A DNA stretch of 64,000 bases from Kitasatospora aureofaciens (GTDB lineage Bacteria; Actinomycetota; Actinomycetes; Streptomycetales; Streptomycetaceae), in NCBI GenBank assembly GCA_000720845.1, contig JODU01000004.1, forward strand, positions 271,681-335,680, read 5' to 3'. Below are positions 1-9,381 of the stretch, piece by piece; position 1 is the stretch's first letter; each line of letters starts with the position of its first letter. A program made the position numbers and the translations under genes. Below the pieces are notes generated by a model. It was given only the letters and a program-made list of their open reading frames with translations, was not told the origin of the DNA and ran no database searches.

Positions 1-405
1 GACAAGGTGATGGACGGACTGGTCGACGGCGCCCTGCGCGCCCTGCGCGAACTCGGGATCGACGAGCCGACCCTGCTCAGGGTCCCCGGCAGCTTCGAGC
101 TGCCGGTGGTCGCCAAGGTCCTCGCGGGCCGCGGCTACGACGCGATCGTCGCCCTCGGCGTCGTCATCCGCGGCGGCACCCCCCACTTCGACTACGTCTG
201 CCAGGGCGTCACCCAGGGCCTGGTCCAGGTGTCCGTCGAGACCGGCGTCCCCGTCGGCTTCGGCGTCCTCACCTGCGACACCGAGGAGCAGGCCCTGGAC
301 CGGGCCGGCATCGAGGGCTCCAGTGAGGACAAGGGACACGAGGCGGTGACCGCGGCCGTCGCCACGGCGGCCACGCTCCGCTCAGTATCCGAACCGTGGC
401 GCTAG
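1..405 (+). CDS. ribH: 6,7-dimethyl-8-ribityllumazine synthase, 3' part
   Basis: Lumazine synthase condenses 5-amino-6-ribitylamino-uracil with 3,4-dihydroxy-2-butanone 4-phosphate, the penultimate step of riboflavin synthesis. The frame is open from the first base, so the N-terminus lies outside the window; about 134 residues remain. Recognisable family blocks are VPGSFELP, the ALGVVIRGGTPHFDYV segment with the conserved active-site histidine, and FGVLTCDTEEQA. The stop at 403-405 is followed after 32 bases by hisE, an arrangement usual in actinomycetes. Family assignment is secure; nothing can be said of its promoter. Confidence 0.95.
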   Translation, partial: DKVMDGLVDGALRALRELGIDEPTLLRVPGSFELPVVAKVLAGRGYDAIVALGVVIRGGTPHFDYVCQGVTQGLVQVSVETGVPVGFGVLTCDTEEQALDRAGIEGSSEDKGHEAVTAAVATAATLRSVSEPWR

Positions 406-437
406 GCCGTCCGGCACACGCGTAAAGTGGAGCCACC

Positions 438-710
438 ATGTCCAAGAAGACTTTCGAGGAGCTCTTCACCGAGCTCCAGCACAAGGCCGCCAACGGCGAC
501 CCCGCCACCTCCCGCACCGCCGAGCTGGTGGACAAGGGGGTCCACGCCATCGGCAAGAAGGTCGTCGAGGAGGCCGCCGAGGTCTGGATGGCCGCCGAGT
601 ACGAGGGCAAGGACGCCGCCGCGGAGGAGATCTCCCAGCTGCTGTACCACGTCCAGGTGATGATGGTCGCCCGCGGCATCTCCCTGGACGACGTCTACGC
701 CCACCTGTAA
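438..710 (+). CDS. hisE: Phosphoribosyl-ATP pyrophosphatase
   Basis: HisE hydrolyses phosphoribosyl-ATP to phosphoribosyl-AMP, step two of histidine biosynthesis, in the cytoplasm. The 90-residue product is the normal length of stand-alone HisE. The MazG-like helical core is visible, with the acidic metal-binding motif KVVEEAAEVWMAA near residue 40 and EEISQLLYHVQV near residue 65. A GGAG site lies five bases before the ATG. It stands 46 bases before hisG, so the two probably share a transcript. A TAAAGT hexamer at 423-428 overlaps the ribosome binding site and may be chance. Confidence 0.96.
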   Translation: MSKKTFEELFTELQHKAANGDPATSRTAELVDKGVHAIGKKVVEEAAEVWMAAEYEGKDAAAEEISQLLYHVQVMMVARGISLDDVYAHL

Positions 711-756
711 GCCACACCCCCTTTTCTTCACCCTCCACGCAAAGGAAGCCGACCTC

Positions 757-1614
757 ATGCTGCGCATCGCCGTCCCCAACAAGGGTTCCCTGTCAGGCCC
801 CGCGGGGGAGATGCTGCATGAGGCCGGCTACCAGCAGCGCCGCGAGGCCAAGGAACTGCGGATCGTCGACCCGACCAACGAGGTCGAGTTCTTCTACCTC
901 CGGCCCCGCGACATCGCGATCTACGTCTCCTCCGGCAAGCTCGACATCGGCATCACCGGCCGCGACCTGCTGATCGACTCCGGTGCCGACGCCGAGGAGA
1001 TCCTCCCGCTCGGCTTCGCCCGCTCCACCTTCCGCTTCGCCGGCAAGCCGGGCACCGCGAACGGCGTCACCGACCTCAAGGGCCGCACCGTCGCCACCTC
1101 CTACGAGGGCATCGTCGCCGCCCACCTGGCCGAGCAGGGCGTCGACGCCTCCGTCGTCCACCTCGACGGCGCCGTCGAGACCGCCATCGAACTCGGCGTG
1201 GCCGAGGTCATCGCGGACGTCGTGGAGACCGGCACCTCCCTGCGCAACGCGGGGCTGGAGGTCTTCGGCGAGCCCATCATGAAGTCCGAGGCCATCGTCA
1301 TCCGCCGCTCGAACGCGGAGCCCGACGACACCACCGAGCCCAAGGTCCAGCAGTTCCTGCGCCGCCTCCAGGGCGTCCTGGTGGCCCGGACGTACGTGAT
1401 GATGGACTACGACTGCCGGGTGGAGCAGCTGGAGAAGGCCGTCGCCCTCACCCCCGGCCTGGAGTCCCCGACCGTGTCCCCGCTGCACAACGAGGGCTGG
1501 GTCGCCGTCCGCGCGATGGTCCCGGCCAAGGAGGCCCAGCGGATCATGGACGACCTGTACGAGATCGGTGCCCGGGCCATCCTGACCACGGCCATCCACG
1601 CCTGCCGGCTCTGA
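757..1614 (+). CDS. hisG: ATP phosphoribosyltransferase (long form)
   Basis: HisG joins ATP and PRPP, the first and feedback-controlled step of histidine synthesis. At 285 residues it is the long, self-sufficient form with a C-terminal regulatory ACT-like domain, so no HisZ partner is needed. The N-terminus MLRIAVPNKGSLSGPAGEML and the later GITGRDLL and GTSLRNAGLEV blocks are typical, the last being the PRPP-binding region near residue 160. AAAGGAAG lies nine bases before the ATG. It follows hisE closely, away from the main his operon, as in other streptomycetes. Confidence 0.96.
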   Translation: MLRIAVPNKGSLSGPAGEMLHEAGYQQRREAKELRIVDPTNEVEFFYLRPRDIAIYVSSGKLDIGITGRDLLIDSGADAEEILPLGFARSTFRFAGKPGTANGVTDLKGRTVATSYEGIVAAHLAEQGVDASVVHLDGAVETAIELGVAEVIADVVETGTSLRNAGLEVFGEPIMKSEAIVIRRSNAEPDDTTEPKVQQFLRRLQGVLVARTYVMMDYDCRVEQLEKAVALTPGLESPTVSPLHNEGWVAVRAMVPAKEAQRIMDDLYEIGARAILTTAIHACRL

Positions 1615-1655
1615 CCCGCCGCCCGCCGTACCAGGAGCACCACCGGAGCCACGCC

Positions 1656-2126
1656 ATGCCCGACACCACGCCGGACGACCTGCCGGCCCTGCCCGTCACC
1701 TTCCGTCCGGGCCGCACCCGTGCCGTCCTGATCGTCCTCGCGGTCGTCACCTTCGTGACCGTCACGGCGGTCGGGATGCTGCTGGGCGGCCTCGGCCCGG
1801 GGGAGCGCCTCAGCTTCGTCCTGACCGCCCTGGTCCTGGCCGGCGTGCTGCTCCTGCTGGCCCGGCCCCGGGTGGTCGCCGACGAGACGGGCGTCACCGT
1901 CGTCAACCTCACCGCCAGGCGGCACCTCGCCTGGCCCGAGGTCCTCCGGGTCAACCTCCGCCAGGGCGACCCCTGGGTCTTCCTCGACCTCAGCGACGGC
2001 ACCAGTCTGCCCGCCCTCGGCATCCAGCCGGGCATCGCCAAGCAGCAGGCCCTCGCCGACGCACGCGCCCTGCGCGACCTCGTGGAGGCCCGTTCCGGTG
2101 CCCTCCCCGAGGCACCGAGTGACTGA
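1656..2126 (+). CDS. PH-domain membrane protein
   Basis: A 156-residue protein with two adjacent hydrophobic spans (about residues 22-42 and 52-69) separated by a short GLGPGERL turn. A soluble C-terminal beta-rich segment follows, beginning PRVVADETGVTVVNL, that looks like the bacterial PH (PH_6) domain found in many actinobacterial membrane proteins. Its role is unknown. It follows hisG by 41 bases with a GGAG site and may be co-transcribed with the his genes, but nothing links it to histidine synthesis. Confidence 0.8.
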   Translation: MPDTTPDDLPALPVTFRPGRTRAVLIVLAVVTFVTVTAVGMLLGGLGPGERLSFVLTALVLAGVLLLLARPRVVADETGVTVVNLTARRHLAWPEVLRVNLRQGDPWVFLDLSDGTSLPALGIQPGIAKQQALADARALRDLVEARSGALPEAPSD

Positions 2127-2329
2127 CGCGGCGCCGCCGACCCTGCCGCGGGCACCCTTTTCGTGATTAATCTGGGAACGAGGACGCGGCCCGTCGCGTC
2201 CCCGCCCCGTCGCTCCGCCCGGTGCACGGGGTTCCTGCTACCCGAGGAGTGACTCCCTCCGGCGATGGACGGACCGTCCTGCAGTACCTGCGCCGCTCCC
2301 TGCTGTGACACCCCACAGGCGGCGGCATC

Positions 2330-3661
2330 ATGACCACCCCCCTGCTGCTCCTGGCAGCCGCGTTCCTGCTGATCCTCGCCAACGGCTTCTTCGTCGCGGC
2401 CGAGTTCGGCCTGGTGACCGTCGAACGGCCCGACGCCGAGCAGGCCGCCGCGGCCGGCGACCGGCGCGCCCAGCGGGTCGTCGAGTCCCTCAAGGAGCTG
2501 TCCTTCCAGCTCTCCGGCACCCAGCTCGGGATCACCATCACCTCCCTCGTCGTCGGCATGCTCGCCGAACCGGCGCTCGCCCGGCTGCTCGACGGCCCGT
2601 TCACGGCGATCGGCCTGCCGGACGGCGCGGTCCCCGGCGTCTGCGTCGTCGTGGGCATGCTGCTGGCCTCCGCCGTCCAGATGGTGATCGGCGAACTGGT
2701 GCCCAAGAACTGGGCGGTGTCCAAGCCGCTCCAGGTCGCGCGCTTCGTCGCCGGCCCGCAGCACGCCTTCGCCCGGCTCTTCCACCCGGTGATCGCCGCG
2801 CTCAACACCGTGGCCAACCGCCTGGTCCGCGCGCTCGGCATCGAACCCGCCGAGGAACTGGCCTCCGCCCGCACCCCCGGGGAACTGGTCTCCCTGGCCC
2901 GGCACTCCGCCCGGGCCGGCGCCCTGGAACAGGACACCGCGGACCTCTTCGTGCGGACCCTGTCACTCGGCGAACTGACCGCCCAGCACGTCATGACCCC
3001 GCGCGTGAAGGTCAGCGCCCTGCACTCCACGGCCACCGCCGAGGACGTCGTCAACCTGACCCGTGCCACCGGGCTGTCCCGCTTCCCCGTCTACCGGGAG
3101 AAGATCGACGAGATCGTCGGCATGGTCCACCTCAAGGACGCCCTCGCGGTCCCCGTGCACGACCGGCTGCGCACCCCGGCAGGCCGGATCGCCCGCCCGG
3201 CGCTGCTCGTCCCCGAGACCCTGCCCGTACGGCCGCTGCTCACCCGGCTGCGCAGCGAGCAGCCCATCGCGGTCGTGGTCGACGAGTACGGCGGCACGGC
3301 CGGCGTCGTCACCCTGGAGGACATCGTCGAGGAGCTCGTCGGCGAGGTCCGCGACGAGCACGACGGCCTCGACGCGCCCGAACTCGCCCCCGCACCGCCC
3401 GAGGACGGCCGCCCCGCCTGGGACGTCGACGGCAGCTGCCGCGTCGACATGCTGCGCCGCGTCGGCCTGGAGGCGCCCGAGGGCCCGTACGAGACGGTGG
3501 CCGGACTCGTCGCCGACCTGCTCGGCCGCATCCCGGCCGTCGGCGACCGCGCGGAACTGCCCGGCTGGCGGCTCTCCGTCCGCCAGGTCGGCCACTACCG
3601 CGCCGAGCGGATACGGCTGGTGCGCACCGCCGCGGTCTCCGCGCTGGAGGCCGTCCGATGA
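2330..3661 (+). CDS. CNNM/CBS-domain transporter-like protein (hemolysin family)
   Basis: Membrane protein of the CNNM/CorC (DUF21) family, associated in other organisms with Mg2+/Co2+ export. The 443 residues show the DUF21 membrane domain (about 1-190, opening with a hydrophobic helix and ANGFFVAAEFGLV), a CBS pair (about 205-330, including TPRVKVSALH and VVVDEYGGTAGVVTLED) and a C-terminal CorC_HlyC domain (about 345-430). The 203 bases upstream contain a hairpin, GGACGCG-6-CGCGTCC at 2181-2200, but no recognised Mg2+ riboswitch. The stop overlaps the start of the next paralogue (ATGA), so the two are translationally coupled and may work as a pair. Confidence 0.9.
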   Translation: MTTPLLLLAAAFLLILANGFFVAAEFGLVTVERPDAEQAAAAGDRRAQRVVESLKELSFQLSGTQLGITITSLVVGMLAEPALARLLDGPFTAIGLPDGAVPGVCVVVGMLLASAVQMVIGELVPKNWAVSKPLQVARFVAGPQHAFARLFHPVIAALNTVANRLVRALGIEPAEELASARTPGELVSLARHSARAGALEQDTADLFVRTLSLGELTAQHVMTPRVKVSALHSTATAEDVVNLTRATGLSRFPVYREKIDEIVGMVHLKDALAVPVHDRLRTPAGRIARPALLVPETLPVRPLLTRLRSEQPIAVVVDEYGGTAGVVTLEDIVEELVGEVRDEHDGLDAPELAPAPPEDGRPAWDVDGSCRVDMLRRVGLEAPEGPYETVAGLVADLLGRIPAVGDRAELPGWRLSVRQVGHYRAERIRLVRTAAVSALEAVR

Positions 3662-4695
3662 GCGTCCTGCAACTCCTCTTCGCCGCGCTGCTCGTGCTCG
3701 CCAACGGCTTCTTCGTCGGAGCCGAGTTCGCCCTCGTCTCCGTGCGCCGCAGCCAGATCGAACCCCTCGGCACCGCCCGCGCCCGACAGGTGCTGTACGG
3801 CCTGGAACGGCTGCCGCAGATGATGGCCGCCGCCCAGTTCGGCATCACCGTGTGCTCGCTGACGCTGGGCGCCGTCGCCGAACCGACCGTCGCCCACCTG
3901 CTGGAGCCGGTCTTCGAGTGGATCCACCTGCCGCACGGCGTGATCCACCCGCTCGGCTACGTCATCGCGCTGGCCGCCGTGGTCTTCTGCCACCTGGTCA
4001 TCGGCGAGATGGTCCCGAAGAACCTCGCGATGGCCGCCCCCGAGAAGGCGGCGCTGTGGCTCAGCCCCGGCCTGGTCGCCTTCGCCCGCCTCTGCAGGCC
4101 GATCACCGTCGCCCTCGGCGCCTGCGCCCAGGGCATCCTGCGGCTCTTCCGTGTCGAGCCCAAGGACGAGGTCGAGGCCGTCTTCACCAGCGAGCAGCTC
4201 AACCGCCTGGTGGAGGACGCCGGCCAGGCCGGACTCCTCGACCCGGAGGAGCAGGAACGCCTGGAGGACGCCCTGGAACTGGGCTCCCGCCCGGTGACGG
4301 ACGTCCTCCTCGCACGCGAGTCCCTGGTGACGGTCAGCCCCTCGGTCACGCCCGGGGAGATCGTCGCGCTCACCGCCCGCACCGGGTACTCGCGCTTCCC
4401 GATCGCGGCGGACCAGGGCGCCTTCATGGGCTACCTGCACGTCAAGGACGTCCTCGACCTGGAGGAGTCCGACCGTGCCGTCCCCCAGCACCTGTGGCGC
4501 CCGATGACCACCCTGCGCCCCGAACTTCCCCTGGACGACGCCCTCACGGTGATGCGCCGCGCGGCCACCCACCTGGCCCAGGTCACGGACGTGTCCGGAA
4601 AGGTGCTCGGCCTGGTGGCCCTGGAGGACGTACTGGAACTCCTGGTCGGCGAGGTGCGGGACCCGGCCCACAGAGAGGTGACCCTGGCGACGTAG
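3658..4695 (+). CDS. CNNM/CBS-domain protein lacking the CorC domain
   Basis: Second member of the CNNM/CorC family, 345 residues, starting at the ATG that overlaps the stop of the previous gene. It has the DUF21 membrane domain (ANGFFVGAEFALVSVRRSQ near residue 15) and a CBS pair ending in VLGLVALEDVLELLVGEV. It stops where the first protein continues into its CorC_HlyC domain, so that C-terminal part is absent. The coupled arrangement of one full-length and one short paralogue suggests a hetero-oligomer; the ion or ligand handled is not visible from sequence. Confidence 0.9.
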   Translation: MSVLQLLFAALLVLANGFFVGAEFALVSVRRSQIEPLGTARARQVLYGLERLPQMMAAAQFGITVCSLTLGAVAEPTVAHLLEPVFEWIHLPHGVIHPLGYVIALAAVVFCHLVIGEMVPKNLAMAAPEKAALWLSPGLVAFARLCRPITVALGACAQGILRLFRVEPKDEVEAVFTSEQLNRLVEDAGQAGLLDPEEQERLEDALELGSRPVTDVLLARESLVTVSPSVTPGEIVALTARTGYSRFPIAADQGAFMGYLHVKDVLDLEESDRAVPQHLWRPMTTLRPELPLDDALTVMRRAATHLAQVTDVSGKVLGLVALEDVLELLVGEVRDPAHREVTLAT

Positions 4696-4778
4696 CCGCG
4701 GACAGTCGTCCCGCCGCTGCCGCGGGCAAGTCGTGCCTCCCCAGTGCCTGAACGGCCTGGGAGGCACCCCCAGGGCGG

Positions 4779-6635
4779 CTACGTGGCCGACGGCTCTCCC
4801 GGCCCCCGCCCCGACAGCACCTCCCCGTACGCCTGCATCAGATCCGGCAACCGCAAGGTCGCCAGGTCGTCCCGCGTCAACACCCCGGGATACGCGGACA
4901 ACCGCAGATCCCGGTACGCGCAGCTCTTCTCGTACAGCGTCCGCAGGAACCGCCCGTTCCCCAACTCGTCGATCCACCCCTGGTCCACCACGTGCCCGGC
5001 GATCGACCGCAGTTCGTCCAGCGCCTCCTCGTCCCATCCGTCCCCGTTCTCCGCCGCGAGCACCTCACCGATCGAGGTCAGCTCCGACGGCCGGTACGAC
5101 GGGAAGTCGACCCGGGTGGTGAAGCGGGACGACAGCCCCGGGTTGGCCGTCAGCAGCCGGTCCATGCCCTCCGGATAGCCGGCCAGGATCACCACCAGGT
5201 GGTCCCGGTTGTCCTCGGCCCGCTTCAGCAGCACCTGGAGCGCCTCGTCGCCGTACGCGTCGCCCTTGCCGTAACCCGAGTTGGACAGGGAGTACGCCTC
5301 GTCGACGAAGAGGACACCGCCGAGCGCGGAGTCGATCAGCTCGTTCGCCTTCACCGCCGTCTGGCCCAGGTACTCGCCCACCAGATCGGCCCGCTGCGCC
5401 TCCACCAGGTGGTCGCCGCCGAGCAGTCCGAGGGCGTAGAAGACCCGGCCCAGGATGCGGGCCACGGTGGTCTTGCCGGTGCCGGAGGGGCCGGAGAAGA
5501 CGAAGTGACGCTTGGGCGGCTGCACGGGCAGGCCCTGCCCGGCCCGCAGCCGAGCCATGTTCAGCTGCGCGGAGAGCGCCTTGACCTGCCGCTTCACCGG
5601 TTCGAGGCCCACCATCCGCTCCAGCTCGGCGAGCGCCTCCTCCAGCAACGCGGGATCGGTGGGCCCGCTGGGCAGGGACGGGTCGGGTCCGCCCGCCTTC
5701 TCGCGCACCGAGGGTCCGCCGAGCGGCGGCAGCGGGGCGGACGGCGCCGGCTCGGGCGCGGAGAGCTTGACGTCGCGCTCCTCGGTGCCGAAGAAGGGGT
5801 CGAGACCGTCCAGGCCGTCCGTACCGGCGCCCGCCTGCGCGAGCCCCGCGAGGTCGGTCGCGTCGTCGTAGCCGTCGCCCTCGGCGATCGCGGCCAGCCG
5901 GGCCGAGGTGTCCATGAACGCGGGGTCGACGCGGTGCACCGCCCGGTACAGCGGGAGCGCGGCGGCGCTGCGCCCGGTGCCCTCGTGGGCCCGCGCCAGC
6001 CAGTAGCGCAGCTCCTTGCGCTGCGGCTGCTCGCTGCGGCACCGCATCAGCGCCGCCGAAAGCAGCGGCTCGGCCTGCCCGTACATCTCCAGCCGGACCC
6101 GGGCCATGCCGCTGAACAGGCCCGCCTCGATGCCGAGTAAGGGGTCGCCGAGCAGGGGATCGGTGTGCCGGACGAGCTGTTCCCAGTCCTTGACGAGGTA
6201 GGCGCGGCACGCGTGCAGGAAGCGGACCTGGGGGTCGGAGTCCACCGGAGGCAGCCCGGCCAGGGCCCGGTCCAGCTCCGGGACGTGCCGTCCGTCCAGC
6301 CAGTGCGAGGCGTGCGCCAGCAGCAGATCGCGCGGGTTCTCCAGCACCGGCTGCACCCACCAGCCGAGCCAGTACCAGGAGTTGAGCGTCCGACGATGGC
6401 GGGCCCGCTGCTCGCCGAAGCGGTCGCGGTTGCGGAACATTCGCAGGAGCGCGTTCGTCGTGTCGACGCGCAACGCGTGCAGTCCCAGCCACCCGTCGGC
6501 CATCGTGGGATCGATCCGCACCGCCGCCCGGAACTCCTCCTCCGCCTGCGGGTAGGCCCCCATGGTGTAGGCGTCCACGCCGCGCAGCCAGGCGAGTTCG
6601 GCCGGGGCCTGTGGGCCCTGCGCGCCGAAGTCCAT
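4779..6635 (-). CDS. CbxX/CfxQ-type AAA ATPase with N-terminal TPR region (EccA-like)
   Basis: A 618-residue protein. Roughly the first 300 residues are helical TPR-like repeats. The C-terminal half is an AAA ATPase of the CbxX/CfxQ class, with Walker A GPSGTGKTT, Walker B GVLFVDEAY, and an arginine-bearing NPGLSSRF segment. This layout is that of EccA proteins of type VII secretion, but no other ESX gene is nearby, so the role stays open. The ATG at 6635 is preferred because GGTGGGGGA ends five bases before it; an in-frame GTG at 6647 overlaps that site. Transcribed alone. Confidence 0.87.
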   Translation of the reverse strand: MDFGAQGPQAPAELAWLRGVDAYTMGAYPQAEEEFRAAVRIDPTMADGWLGLHALRVDTTNALLRMFRNRDRFGEQRARHRRTLNSWYWLGWWVQPVLENPRDLLLAHASHWLDGRHVPELDRALAGLPPVDSDPQVRFLHACRAYLVKDWEQLVRHTDPLLGDPLLGIEAGLFSGMARVRLEMYGQAEPLLSAALMRCRSEQPQRKELRYWLARAHEGTGRSAAALPLYRAVHRVDPAFMDTSARLAAIAEGDGYDDATDLAGLAQAGAGTDGLDGLDPFFGTEERDVKLSAPEPAPSAPLPPLGGPSVREKAGGPDPSLPSGPTDPALLEEALAELERMVGLEPVKRQVKALSAQLNMARLRAGQGLPVQPPKRHFVFSGPSGTGKTTVARILGRVFYALGLLGGDHLVEAQRADLVGEYLGQTAVKANELIDSALGGVLFVDEAYSLSNSGYGKGDAYGDEALQVLLKRAEDNRDHLVVILAGYPEGMDRLLTANPGLSSRFTTRVDFPSYRPSELTSIGEVLAAENGDGWDEEALDELRSIAGHVVDQGWIDELGNGRFLRTLYEKSCAYRDLRLSAYPGVLTRDDLATLRLPDLMQAYGEVLSGRGPGEPSAT

Positions 6636-7065
6636 CACGTCCCCCACCTACCGTGCCCCCGTCGGTATGCCGCCGAGCCGTCGCTCGTCGGCCGCCTCGG
6701 TCAACGGCGGTACCGCGGACCGGAGTTGCAGGTGCGTGCGGCAATCTCCCGTAGGTCGCACCGAGGGCATCGTACCCGCGGCGGTCTTTCCTCCGAAGGG
6801 TGCGGGAGGGGTCGTTCCACGAGGTGGGAGCGGGTTGGGGCGCCGGACCGGGTGGTGACTGAGGGTGAGTGTGCGGCCCCGCGGAGCAGCCGGAAAACGG
6901 GCTCAGGGCAGAACGAAGCCCCCGATCACGGGGGAACAACCGGGGGCTTCGCGTCTGCCGGCGGCTTCGAACTGCCGCACATCCAGAACGTAAGACCTGT
7001 ACGGCCCCTGGGTCAAGCCAAGTTGGGGCACGCCGGCGGGTCGTCGGTGCGCGATCTTCACGAGT
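6636..7065. other. Intergenic region without a convincing gene
   Basis: 430 bases between two minus-strand genes. It holds the AAA gene's ribosome binding site at one end and, at 6914-6951, a strong hairpin that fits a terminator for the upstream kinase gene. A 62-codon minus-strand frame (6903-7091) overlaps the kinase stop and has no ribosome binding site or family resemblance I recognise, so I do not call it a gene. Confidence 0.6.
6914..6951 (-). terminator. Hairpin terminator of the uridine-kinase-like gene
   Basis: Perfect 11-bp inverted repeat CGAAGCCCCCG / CGGGGGCTTCG with a 16-base loop, 115 bases past the stop of the minus-strand kinase gene. No U-tract follows, as is common for Streptomyces terminators. 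Confidence 0.6.
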
Positions 7066-7806
7066 TCAACACATTGCGGAAGGTCCGTCACTCTGGGTGA
7101 GGAAGTGGGCTCCGGAGGCGGTTCCCGCGGGCCCCGGCAGCACCTCGTACCCCTGTTCGCGCTGTCGTACCAGAAGGTGCGCGAAGGGGCGCGAGGGGTC
7201 CTCGGCGAAGTGCCGGCGCTCGGCCGGGATCCACCCGTCCCAGAACGTCCGCTGTTCCGCTCCGTCGCGCGCCCGTCCGCGTGCCCACGCCCGCTCCCGG
7301 GGCAGGTCCATCCAGAGCAGCCCGGCCAGGTGCGGCCGCAGCGCCTCGCGGCCGGCGCCGACGCCCTCGACCAGCATCACGGGAGCGGGCGGCAGCGGAC
7401 GGGGGGCGCCGAAACGCCGGGTGTGCCAGTCGTAGGGGGCGTAATGGGCGGTGTCACCGCGTCGCAGGGGCTCGATCACCTGGTCGAGCAGCCGTGCGGT
7501 CCAGTCGAACAGCTCGTCGTGACTGGCGATGTCGTCCAGGTGCAGCACCGGCGCACCGCCCAGGCCGGCCGCCAGGCGCCCGGCGAACGTCGACTTCCCG
7601 GAACCGGCGTACCCGTCGACACCGATCAGGCGTACGGGGCCGCAGGAGGGGGGAAGCCGGCGGAGCCGGGCTGCTAGGTCGCGGATGGCGGATCCTGAGG
7701 GTGGGAGGGACGGACGCGTTCCCCCGCACTCTAGCCAGTGGTCGACACCAATATTGGTGGCGTGGCGTGCGTGGAAGTGCTGGCAGGAGCGGGCGGCTGC
7801 GGCCAT
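7066..7806 (-). CDS. Uridine kinase-like P-loop NTPase
   Basis: Small nucleoside-kinase-like P-loop protein. The Walker A stretch GVDGYAGSGKSTFAGRL lies near residue 65, followed by VLHLDDIASHDELFDW and the lid region YDWHTRRFGAP, all typical of the uridine kinase / AAA-17 group; the phosphorylated substrate is not certain. The only in-frame start upstream of the P-loop is the ATG at 7804-7806 (246 residues). It lacks a ribosome binding site, and the first 40 residues look unlike the family, so the true start may be non-standard. Transcribed towards the AAA gene with a terminator between. Confidence 0.78.
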   Translation of the reverse strand: MAAAARSCQHFHARHATNIGVDHWLECGGTRPSLPPSGSAIRDLAARLRRLPPSCGPVRLIGVDGYAGSGKSTFAGRLAAGLGGAPVLHLDDIASHDELFDWTARLLDQVIEPLRRGDTAHYAPYDWHTRRFGAPRPLPPAPVMLVEGVGAGREALRPHLAGLLWMDLPRERAWARGRARDGAEQRTFWDGWIPAERRHFAEDPSRPFAHLLVRQREQGYEVLPGPAGTASGAHFLTQSDGPSAMC

Positions 7807-7869
7807 AGTTGGCGCACGACCGTGCAACGACGGACCCGCCCGACCCGGACACCTGGGGGTCTCCCGCCC

Positions 7870-9261
7870 ATGAGCAGAGTCGAACAGCCGTCCCGCAGGG
7901 CCCTCCTGGCCGCGGCCGTCGCCGCCGCCGCTGTGGCGGGCGGCGCGATCCCGGCCGCAGCCCAGTCCGCGCACGGCGCGGGCTCCGGCGCCGACGGCGG
8001 CGCGGACCCCGGCCGGGCCGGCGCCCGGCCGGTGGACTACCACGCCTGGACCACGTACGCCGACTGGCGGCGCGGAACCGTGCGCGGCGCCCGCCCCGTC
8101 GCCGGCGCCCGCCCTGGCGTGGTGATCGGCGCCCCGGCCGGCACCACCGACTACACCGACCCGCACAGCGGCATCACCGCCGCCTGGGAGTACGCCACCT
8201 GGACCTCCCCCGTCCACCGGCTCACCGTGCCCTCGACGGAGGTCATCGCCTCCTGGAACGCGCACACCCCGGGCGGCACCTGGATCCAGGTCGAACTGAA
8301 GGGCACCTACTCCGACGGCACGGACACGCCCTGGTACGTGATGGGCCGCTGGGCGGCGGGCGACGGCGAGCGGGACATCCGCCGGACCTCGGTCGACGAC
8401 CAGGGCGACGGCAAGAGCAGCGTCTGGACCGACACCTTCTCCGTCGACGACGCCTCCACCGGCCTGCGCCTGGTCTCCTACCGGCTCCGGCTCACCCTCC
8501 ACCGCCGCCCCGGCACGCGCGCCACGCCCACCGTCTGGCGGCTCGGCGCGATGGGCTCCGACGTCCCCGACCGCTTCACCGTCCCCGCCTCCACCCCCCG
8601 CCACGCCGGGGAACTGCGCGTGCCGCGCTACTCGCAGGAGATCCACAAGGGCCAGTACCCCGAGTACGACAACGGCGGCGAGGCATGGTGCAGCCCCACC
8701 TCGTCGCAGATGATCATCGAGTACTGGGGCGGGCGCCTCACCGAGGAGCAGCTCGCCTGGGTCGATCCCGCGTACGCCGACCCGCAGGTCTGCCACGCCG
8801 CCCGGTACACGTACGACCACCAGTACGCCGGCTGCGGCAACTGGCCGTTCAACGCCGCCTACGCCGCCACGTTCGACGGCCTCCAGGGCGTGGTCACCCG
8901 CCTCGGCTCCCTCGCCGACCTGGAGACGCTGATCGCGGCCGGAATTCCGGCCATAACGTCCCAGTCGTTCCTGGAGGAGGAACTGACCGGGTCGGGCTAC
9001 GGCACCTCGGGCCACCTGATGACCGTGATCGGCTTCACCGCCGACGGGGACGTGATCGCCAACGACCCGGCCTCGGACGACAACGACGCCGTGCGCCGCG
9101 TCTACAAGCGGCGCGAGTGGGAGAACATCTGGCTCAGGACCAAGCGGTACAACGCCAGTGGCAAGGTCGTCTCCGGCACCGGCGGCGTCTGCTACCTGTA
9201 CTTCCCGGCCCACCCCAGCCCGCGTCAGCTCAAGGCGCTCGCAGCGGTGGGGGTGCGCTGA
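7870..9261 (+). CDS. Secreted C39-like peptidase, Tat-type signal
   Basis: 463-residue exported protein. The N-terminus MSRVEQPSRRALLAAAV followed by an alanine-rich span ending AAAQ is a twin-arginine type signal. Residues about 60-240 form a beta-rich region of unknown role. The last 220 residues match the peptidase_C39_2 papain-like fold: Cys274 in EAWCSP, His382 in TSGHLMTVIGF and ANDPAS just after as the likely third residue. Substrates of this group are unknown; cleavage of peptides outside the cell is an inference. GGGGG lies about eleven bases before the ATG. Confidence 0.88.
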   Translation: MSRVEQPSRRALLAAAVAAAAVAGGAIPAAAQSAHGAGSGADGGADPGRAGARPVDYHAWTTYADWRRGTVRGARPVAGARPGVVIGAPAGTTDYTDPHSGITAAWEYATWTSPVHRLTVPSTEVIASWNAHTPGGTWIQVELKGTYSDGTDTPWYVMGRWAAGDGERDIRRTSVDDQGDGKSSVWTDTFSVDDASTGLRLVSYRLRLTLHRRPGTRATPTVWRLGAMGSDVPDRFTVPASTPRHAGELRVPRYSQEIHKGQYPEYDNGGEAWCSPTSSQMIIEYWGGRLTEEQLAWVDPAYADPQVCHAARYTYDHQYAGCGNWPFNAAYAATFDGLQGVVTRLGSLADLETLIAAGIPAITSQSFLEEELTGSGYGTSGHLMTVIGFTADGDVIANDPASDDNDAVRRVYKRREWENIWLRTKRYNASGKVVSGTGGVCYLYFPAHPSPRQLKALAAVGVR

Positions 9262-9381
9262 GCGGACCGGGCCGCCCCGCTGTGACCAAGCTCTCGGCCG
9301 CAAAAGCCGCTCACGGTGGCAAGGTGGACACCATGAGCGGGGGGACTCCGCCGAAGCCGAACCCGAGACCAGCGAGAAGCC

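Noticed and set aside
423..428. TAAAGT as a -10 box for hisE
   Set aside because: It overlaps the hisE ribosome binding site and has no -35 partner; hisE is more likely transcribed through from ribH.
2127..2329. A Mg2+-sensing riboswitch upstream of the CNNM genes
   Set aside because: A hairpin is present, but I could not find the conserved blocks of the M-box or other known ion riboswitches.
6940..6990. A tRNA T-arm-like stretch (GGCAGTTCGAAGCCGCC on the minus strand)
   Set aside because: No acceptor stem, D-arm or anticodon arm can be formed around it, and part of it belongs to the terminator hairpin, so it is not a tRNA or an obvious attachment site.
6903..7091. A 62-codon minus-strand frame between the kinase and AAA genes
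   Set aside because: It overlaps the kinase 3' end and runs through the terminator hairpin, with no ribosome site or recognisable features.
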